DNA from: Paludibacteraceae bacterium
Lineage (GTDB): Bacteria; Bacteroidota; Bacteroidia; Bacteroidales; Paludibacteraceae
Assembly (NCBI GenBank): GCA_017557345.1
Contig: JAFYZR010000127.1
Location: forward strand, 1 to 32,026
Direction of reading: 5' to 3'
Length of the DNA stretch: 32,026 nucleotides
The position numbers and the translations under genes are program-made. The notes under the pieces are model-generated. The model did no database searches. It saw only the letters and a program-made list of their open reading frames with translations, and was not told the DNA's origin. Below are positions 29,801-32,026 of the stretch, one piece after another (position 1 is the first letter of the stretch; every line of letters begins with the position of its first letter).

Positions 29801-30982
29801 GTTGTACATGATTGGGCGTTGATTGTCCAATTCGGCTTTTACCATGGCGATCCAGTTGTTATCTGTCCAACTGGAATAACCATTACCACCGCTACGGCTG
29901 TAACTCTTGATTTGGTCATAGTCGTATTTGAAATATTTCCATAATGCATTTTGTGCACATGCGCGATTGTCGCTTCCATTATTTACACAATATGCACCAC
30001 TACCGCCGTTTGCAGAATTGTCGTAATCCATATCAATGGCCACACCTGCATGATACATTAAGAGTGCTACTGCATTTGCCTGATCTGAGGTGTATGAAGA
30101 CGAGTTGTAGGGATTATAATACGTCTTCATGTTTGCCCAGTCGTAAGTGGCATTGGCGAAGTTGACGTTCTGGGTTCCATACGTGTCATCTGAATAAGAG
30201 TGACTTCCTTGACCTTGGTTTGGCCACTCCCAGAATTTCATTACCTGAGCCATAGCTGTCGCCACGCAACCTGTAACGGATTGGCCGTTGCTGTTGTTCT
30301 TTGGGCATTTGTTGTAGTAAGGAGCATCTTGATCCCATTGAGTTTTAATCAACTGAGCAACAACCACATCTGCTTGTTTCGCTTTGCGGGCGCCTTTGCG
30401 TAGATTAGACCACTCTGCGGTCACCTCGCTCGATGCCGTTAGACCGCTCTCTACTGCCTCTTTAATCTGCGTGTTGTAGCCATTCAGCCAGTAGCTGATG
30501 TTTTCTGGCATCTTATCCGTACGGAATGTACCCGTCTCAGAATATGCCAAAATAGGCTGTACAACATCATTAGCCGCCAACAACATCCAACCCTGACCGC
30601 CTTCATTCTGAATAACGTAGAATTGGTCGATACCAAGCGATTTAGGCAACTCTACGATTCTCGGCGTCAGCTTGTCGCTGCTAACAACGAGTTGATCAGT
30701 AGGAAGACCTGCACTTTTTGCTGTCATTCCGGTTTTCGTTGGCATTGCCGGAAGATTAGCAAGCTTCTTTCCCTGCAGCGATGTCACCAGGCTGTTGTTC
30801 AGTGAAAGAGAAGTACTTGTTGTAGAAGCAGGAGCACGCATTACGGCACCTGTCTCCATCTTGGTCGAGAAGAAGTTTGTCGCTAATTGGACAGCCTCTT
30901 CTTTGCTCACTGTCTCTGCCCATACGGTTGTGGACAAGACGCTAATGAGCGCGACCAGCAAAAGAGAATAAATCTTTTTCAT
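20855..30982 (-). CDS. Giant secreted C10-family (streptopain-like) cysteine peptidase with MucBP/InlB-type repeats
   Basis: 3375 residues. Signal peptide 1-22 ending VWA. Propeptide-like region about 23-190 (SKEEAVQLATNFF). C10 peptidase domain about 200-470 with catalytic Cys239 in SVTGCVATAMAQVMKF, His402 in GGGHSFICDGY, and the following NWGWSG. About 480-1085 is beta-rich sequence I cannot classify. From about 1087 to 3320 there are, by my count, 9 MucBP-like modules (type YVVKHLQQN...GTT...YTGF...Y.Y.RN), 14 InlB B-repeat-like modules (LTWNANGG...GYTF.GW...AKW), 4 of the divergent GYTF.GWSDG type and 6 of a KFVVDGV or WKNEDG type. The last ~50 residues (IYDFNGRDVTGWNGHLGSGM, ending IIIR) look like a degenerate T9SS type A sorting domain. 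Such proteins are exported and surface-attached; substrates are unknown. No frameshift is seen. Confidence 0.9.
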   Translation of the reverse strand: MKKIYSLLLVALISVLSTTVWAETVSKEEAVQLATNFFSTKMETGAVMRAPASTTSTSLSLNNSLVTSLQGKKLANLPAMPTKTGMTAKSAGLPTDQLVVSSDKLTPRIVELPKSLGIDQFYVIQNEGGQGWMLLAANDVVQPILAYSETGTFRTDKMPENISYWLNGYNTQIKEAVESGLTASSEVTAEWSNLRKGARKAKQADVVVAQLIKTQWDQDAPYYNKCPKNNSNGQSVTGCVATAMAQVMKFWEWPNQGQGSHSYSDDTYGTQNVNFANATYDWANMKTYYNPYNSSSYTSDQANAVALLMYHAGVAIDMDYDNSANGGSGAYCVNNGSDNRACAQNALWKYFKYDYDQIKSYSRSGGNGYSSWTDNNWIAMVKAELDNQRPIMYNGSGSGGGHSFICDGYRSDNYFHFNWGWSGSNDGFYTLSNLKPGSGGSGGGSYEFNNGQQVIIGIVPLVSEFFTITYNGGTHATCATATQTQTTIGQSLTLPNIGNVDDKWLFLGWSDVAGSQTPNIGKPGDSYTPMRNITLHAVTVQDGYVVRFVPEIEQGSVAVVVDDTTSLTWSSVPNWSGHGSCETDSLREDGLGTGIILPAASNNSGWTFQQWVGVNTNGGLYLAGYPGDRFYPSRNQNVYGYWTEDSKVWLDYLLMGATKTEGPEEGWVEYSEGIIAKFTAAESFNALTNANTTVTVEVEAETLTAGTDYTKNFNAGVLTLTIPAAKLTGDVQITIQGTENYSPCDAYSYTYTASQGTGTKTLGSYSWTISKAGSGNVNSYDATLGQRFGTAGSQSGWGTNPVSPGVVTYTTSTPANCLMNTISVQCAGSISLSTTDVNNLGEDDEILPATIEAFIGGVSLGEQYIMPENNYSQIRYRGTYYEWAAVLNTISWQNTGNLKGQLKFVLTPGTGSGSNLYVKAINATMSQSVLGGPYHVAVSQMQAMYVPLDAGGGNTEYVWNTILYGDGDYPNVYTIFDAAEENSLAGTHTTYGLEYESNANEDIIEAVGRPKLTLTYKQKSGDYYYIYHAAATWYDDNGRQYYIDDDVAALIIDYACFLEAKAANPSGVTLAILNTNGCIVTPTTDQSNNKITYTINHYLQKLDGSGYDLEESNTFQTKSGNSVTAPVNSYTGFITPDAQTKTISNSNKTFNYYYNRRKYAVNFVVNNIVVQSDSLLYKATASYRGSTPVRTATDDYSFEFSGWSPQFAPIKQHTTYTAQFTATPHYTVHFDVRELCTAPESQVIEEGGKATRPANPSATGYDFVNWYTDLTYQTVWNFNTVVTSSMTLYAKWEAHTHSLTWNANGGALSGTYTSGDAVEYGTAITVPTATRTGYTFDGWTLNGTTVVTPAATMPDNALAYIAKWSPRTDIQYVVKHFQENIDDDNFTEVEADRQTLQGTTGQSVTPARKSYTGFTQPASQTITIDGTGNQVISYNYTRNKHALTWNANGGTIIGSYTSGNQVKFGATINAPQNITQTGYTFKGWHNGTAIVTPATTMPDNDLTYTAQWEIKTYELSITSGNAKAGSVTVNPNKTTFNYGESVTITANTNTGYTFIGWSDGVNTNPRTITVNDATPTSIVARFASAEVQYIVHHMKQNIDNDEYTEQLPVDYETGKTDSLTAAVAFNYPGFDPVLPIEQQTIKADGTTEVSVYYTRKTYVIRFLVDGVEKQNETLRYQAPVSWKGGANPTKAATAQFTYTFTGWNPAIDENTVATQDQDYVAQFSQTTNTYTVSFNKQGHGGNTANQTIAYGSKVTEPADLSETGYTFGGWFKEEACNNAWDFNNDVVTGTTVLWAKWTVNSHTLTWITDGDALTGNYTHGSVAYGTTIVAPNTPTKTGYTFKNWGADVPSTMPDNDLTFTAQWTANSNTKYVVKHLQQNLVGSDYTEFESENKTGTTAQTTAAVAKNYEGFTALAFSQATIAADGSTVVEIKYDRNVYEIKFVVEGVEVKKDDLRFGATPVAPADPTKSATAQYTYTFSGWNPGINVVTKAQTYTATFSQTVNKYTIVWKNEDGTVLETDVNVPYGTTPSYDGATPTKAATAQYTFTHNGWTPAVVPVVGDANYTATYNSTVNKYTVSFDANGHGTAPNNQLLDYGSKVSKPADLSETGYSFGGWFKQNGTAWDFDNDVVEGTLVLVAKWTINSWTLTWDANGGTITSTNHTPAGLTVFGTALVAPTVELTGYVHKGWNPALAATMPDNNVTYKAVWAEAGDTHYTVKHLQQNLNDDNYTEITADEEDLTGATNSQTAAVAKNYTGFTALAFSQATIAADGSTVVEIKYDRNVYTIKFVVDGVEAQSDDLRYGATPVAPANPTKSADAHFTYTFDHWNPTVGVVEKAQTYEAVFSSTVNTYTIIWKNEDGTVLETDVNVPYGTTPSYDGATPSKAATAQYTFAFASWTPAVASVTGDATYTATYNSTVNEYTVSFNNNGHGTAPADQTIAFGSKVSKPEDLEETGYDFGGWFKEAACSNAWNFNEDVIESDVELFAKWTVHTWTLNWDLNGGTIKTAGTPDGLTAFGTALTAPVVEKVGYEFDAWDPSVPATMPDKDATYKATWKAKSGIVVTVRHEKEQLNGDFALDVEEPLTGTTEEEVTPLVKNYGAGFKAPDAQTITIDGTGTQVITYQYKRNSFDLVWNANGGELSGEYSQGSLKFEAPINKPADPIWEGHTFLGWDKDIPDEMPANNLTLTANWQIHTFTVSVTSESLIEGTVSVNLVQDKYEFGSSVEISAAANLGYHFTGWNDGNTESPRTIVIKSDTAFIAQFAANTNTQYTIRHLKETLEGGWEQDGTDEVRNDGVTAEWVTIEPNTYEGFKTPNAQNLQIAADGSTVFEYKYKRNSYSISWDANGGELSGDYSTEAKFEAQIAEPEISREGYNFLGWNIEVPATMPANALSFIAQWEAKVYNNVNIPSGQQEGGYVSVNPEEGPYSHDQEVTIIAVADEGYTFDGWSDGETASERVVVIAGDTTITAIFTPKNDTKFVIRRFIQNIEDDNFSFFDEEENQGTTGATVSPEPTEIVGFETPAIQSVVISGDGKAAIIYNYVRKSFNLVWNANGGNIISTDHSEGAIKFEAPITAAQVEFNGRIFKGWDPAEIPATMPAKDLTFTAQWQKETFTNVNISSSDETAGKVTVTPAKDTYEYGDELTIVAEANEGYAFSGWSDGNMDGAERTLVIDGDTTIVAIFVPRTDTKYIVRYMLQNIEDDEFTVVEERNLQGTTGAEVEPEVIELEGFTAPAVQKASIKADGSLIIEYRYIRNRYVLTWDADGGILVGEFTRDSVKFGTPIIAPEAPTKEGFLFLGWNIAIPATMPAEDVTIVAQWEKDDQGIEIVVAGGTIISNEEIHIYDFNGRDVTGWNGHLGSGMYIVVGGGSVQKIIIR
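23836..23920 (-). repeat. Perfect 85-bp internal direct repeat, copy 1
   Basis: Identical over 85 bases to 24874-24958. It encodes part of the WKNEDGTVLETDVNVPYGTT module of the giant peptidase. The offset is 1038 bp, the length of one super-repeat unit. Confidence 0.9.
24874..24958 (-). repeat. Perfect 85-bp internal direct repeat, copy 2
   Basis: Second copy of the 85-bp repeat, in the same orientation. Flanking sequence is also close: 24058-24245 and 25091-25280 are highly similar, both encoding GFTALAFSQATIAADGSTVV. Confidence 0.9.
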
Positions 30983-31063
30983 ACCTTTACTTTTTAGTTA
31001 AACATTTTAATTATTTTGTATCATTTTGACGATAGTCTCGCGCAAAAACATTACATTAGGGCA

Positions 31064-31095
31064 CAAAATTACGAATTTTTCTTGAATTATGCAAA
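31064..31095 (-). promoter_or_regulatory. Bacteroidetes-type promoter of the giant peptidase gene
   Basis: On the minus strand, TTTG (31095-31092), 20-nt spacer, TAATTTTG (31071-31064). The start would be near 31057, giving a 5' leader of about 75 nt with no Shine-Dalgarno sequence. The leader is AT-rich. Confidence 0.75.
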
Positions 31096-31174
31096 TTTTC
31101 CGAGCAAAAAAGCACATTTTTCTTCTTTTTTGCAAAGTAAACATTACAAAATGAATTTTTTTTAAATTCACCCG

Positions 31175-31209
31175 TACACCATACACCATACACCATACAC
31201 CATACACCA
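31175..31209. repeat. Tandem heptamer array, five units of TACACCA
   Basis: Five perfect 7-bp units. They lie about 80 bp upstream of the giant gene's promoter box, outside any gene. Such arrays change copy number easily, but this one is not in a position that would obviously switch a promoter. Confidence 0.9.
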
Positions 31210-31210
31210 T

Positions 31211-31312
31211 AATCCCTAATCACTAATCACTAATTCGTTAATCCCTAACTCCCTAACTCCCTAACTCGCTAATCACTAATCACTAATCCCTAACTCGTTA
31301 ATCCCTAACTCG
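31211..31312. repeat. Imperfect 7-8 bp repeat block (CTAATCA / CTAACTC / GTTAATC units)
   Basis: About 100 bp made of alternating units CTAATCA, CCTAACT and CGTTAATC. A single short stretch of the same type, in the opposite sense (GAATTAGGGAGTTAGAGA), lies at the right edge of the window at 32009-32026. No coding or RNA function is visible. Confidence 0.8.
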
Positions 31313-31390
31313 TTAATCGGTATCTTATCGGTATCCTCTCGGTATTAAGTCGAGGTTTTATCGGTATTTCATCGAGGTTTTTCACCCTAT
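31313..31390. repeat. Second copy of the ACCGATA / CCTCGAC dispersed repeat
   Basis: Read on the minus strand it runs AGGGTGAAAAACCTCGATGA, ATACCGATAAAACCTCGACT, then further ATACCGA units. It matches the series at 8721-8774 (AGGTAAAAACCTCGACATAA and on) with an extra internal unit. It is therefore a dispersed intergenic family in this genome. Confidence 0.7.
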
Positions 31391-31414
31391 TTTTCACTTT
31401 TTAAGAGGAGTGTA

Positions 31415-31454
31415 GAACAAACAAGAGAGCCCGGGGATAATTCCTCGAGCTCTC
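31415..31454 (-). terminator. Terminator-like hairpin after the structured segment
   Basis: On the minus strand GAGAGC (31454-31449) pairs with GCTCTC (31430-31425), with a weaker inner stem, and is followed by TTGTTTGTTC. It is a diverged copy of the 5S terminator at 31709-31738, and both are followed by the same TCTACACTCCTCT. Confidence 0.6.
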
Positions 31455-31455
31455 G

Positions 31456-31692
31456 AAAGTGGCGGCTACCCGGAGCGTTCTCCCGATGAAACGGGAGAAA
31501 GACCGTGTCCGCTCCGCCTAAGAGGGCAGAAACCTCGCTCCTTAGTTATAAGGAGTTCTATGTCCTTGCAGCGGTGAAGGCTGCTGCGGACTCGCGCGGC
31601 GCACTTACTCCTTCGAATGTCCACCGGACATTCTCGGTGCGCCTTAATCGCTTCACCGGCACGATGCACGCAGACCTGCGTTGCAACATGGT
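31456..31692 (-). ncRNA. Candidate structured RNA segment of unknown family, downstream of 5S rRNA
   Basis: GC-rich 237-bp segment between two related terminators. Perfect nested helices: 31573-31579 with 31651-31657, enclosing 31598-31604 with 31637-31643, enclosing 31615-31622 with 31626-31633 (22 bp in total). Other hairpins: 31538-31544/31549-31555, and 31472-31477/31510-31515 stacked on 31478-31485/31492-31499. It ends (minus strand) with GGTAGCCGCCACTTT, the exact 3' end of the 5S gene, then a terminator. The strand is chosen from the terminator T-tracts. I do not recognise it as RNase P RNA, tmRNA, SRP RNA or 5S. Open frames exist on both strands but match nothing I know. Confidence 0.45.
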
Positions 31693-31705
31693 AGAGGAGT
31701 GTAGA
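31693..31705. repeat. 13-bp direct repeat flanking the duplicated 5S tail
   Basis: AGAGGAGTGTAGA occurs here and at 31404-31416. Together with AAAGTGGCGGCTACC at 31456-31470 and 31740-31754 it shows that the 5S tail, its terminator and the following 13 bp were duplicated as one block. Confidence 0.8.
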
Positions 31706-31708
31706 CGC

Positions 31709-31738
31709 AAAAAAAAGAGAGCCCTAAAGGACTCTCTT
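31709..31738 (-). terminator. Rho-independent terminator of the 5S rRNA / rRNA operon
   Basis: On the minus strand AAGAGAGTCC (31738-31729) pairs with GGGCTCTCTT (31724-31715), with one mismatch and a TTTA loop, followed by a run of T. Confidence 0.85.
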
Positions 31739-31742
31739 CAAA

Positions 31743-31852
31743 GTGGCGGCTACCTACTCTCCCACAACGCAGTGCAGTACCATCGGCGATGCTGAGCTTA
31801 ACGACCCTGTTCGGAATGGGAAGGGGTGGGACCTCAGCGCTATAACCACCTT
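31743..31852 (-). rRNA. rrf: 5S ribosomal RNA
   Basis: Read on the minus strand, the ~110-nt sequence has the 5S hallmarks: CCCATTCCGAACAGGG, then CGATGGTACTGC and GTGGGAGAGTAGGTAGCCGCC. Helix I is formed by GGTGGTTA (31850-31843) with TAGCCGCC (31752-31745), including G-U pairs. Exact ends are approximate to one or two bases. It is followed at once by a terminator, consistent with the end of a 16S-23S-5S operon transcribed leftward. Confidence 0.95.
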
Positions 31853-32026
31853 AATATAGTTTAGAGTTTAGAGGCTTCGCCGTTTATAGCTCCTGCGGAG
31901 CGTTTAGCGCTTCGCTGTTTATAAACTCACCTCCAACCCTATGGGGTTGACACATTAGCGAATGTAGAAGCGCACTCACGTGCCAGCGAACTAAGTTCGC
32001 AGTTGAACGAATTAGGGAGTTAGAGA
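31853..32026 (-). other. Probable 23S-5S spacer
   Basis: No gene is visible in this segment upstream of 5S. It contains small hairpins such as GCGAAC/GTTCGC and AACCC/GGGTT, and several GCGAAGC/TATAAAC-like short repeats. The 23S rRNA is expected further right but is not recognised within the window. The last bases (GAATTAGGGAGTTAGAGA) resemble the short repeat block at 31211-31312. Confidence 0.55.

Noticed and set aside
31175-31318. Possible CRISPR array
   Set aside because: Units are only 7-8 bp, directly abutting, with no unique spacers and no cas genes in the window.
31456-31570. A second, degenerate 5S rRNA gene
   Set aside because: Only the last ~15 nt match 5S; the conserved CCGAAC and GATGGTACTG cores are missing. 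It could still be a replaced 5S, as noted in the finding.
31466-31795. Open frames on both strands (67 codons minus, 96 codons plus) in the 5S-proximal segment
   Set aside because: They overlap perfect RNA-like helices, a terminator and 5S rRNA itself, and resemble no protein I know. The plus frame reads through the 5S terminator. Kept only as an alternative in the structured-segment finding.

Overview
This 32 kb window is chromosomal DNA of a member of the Bacteroidota, most likely a gut- or rumen-type Bacteroidales. Four promoters have the Bacteroidetes form TTTG-N20-TAnnTTTG. Shine-Dalgarno sequences are almost absent. There are two TonB-dependent outer-membrane proteins with carboxypeptidase-like N-terminal domains, a DUF5689 lipoprotein, and three secreted proteins whose C-terminal tails look like type IX secretion (T9SS) sorting domains. 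I cannot name the species.

Left part (1-15486, all + strand). A tightly packed gene train: asnS (5' end cut by the window), TonB-dependent receptor, DUF5689 lipoprotein, CvpA, folK, a short CstA-family transporter and engB. After a 90-bp gap carrying a dispersed repeat come a second TonB-dependent receptor, mutS, mltG and a gene resembling a universal stress protein. Many junctions overlap (44 bp, 4 bp, 7 bp, 1 bp, 4 bp), suggesting translational coupling. The functions are mainly housekeeping (translation, folate synthesis, ribosome assembly, mismatch repair, peptidoglycan synthesis), with two envelope receptors among them.

Middle (15487-20834). An AT-rich gap carries three promoters of near-identical design. 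The first drives a roughly 70-nt transcript ending in a strong terminator (a small RNA or attenuator). The second drives tRNA-Ser(GCU). The third drives a CYTH triphosphatase, followed by a secreted CotH-like protein and a secreted GH13 alpha-amylase with starch-binding-like modules. A symmetric terminator separates this unit from the convergent gene to the right.

Right part (20855-32026, - strand). One 10.1-kb gene encodes a 3375-residue secreted cysteine peptidase (C10/streptopain family). It is extended by about 33 small beta modules (MucBP-like, InlB B-repeat-like and related) and a degenerate T9SS tail, and part of it arose by recent duplication of a ~1.04-kb unit. Upstream lies a patchwork of short tandem and dispersed repeats, then a 5S rRNA gene reading leftward, probably the end of an rRNA operon whose 23S lies beyond the right edge. 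Between the 5S terminator and the repeats is a GC-rich, heavily self-complementary segment that ends in a second copy of the 5S tail plus terminator. It is the best candidate here for an undescribed element.
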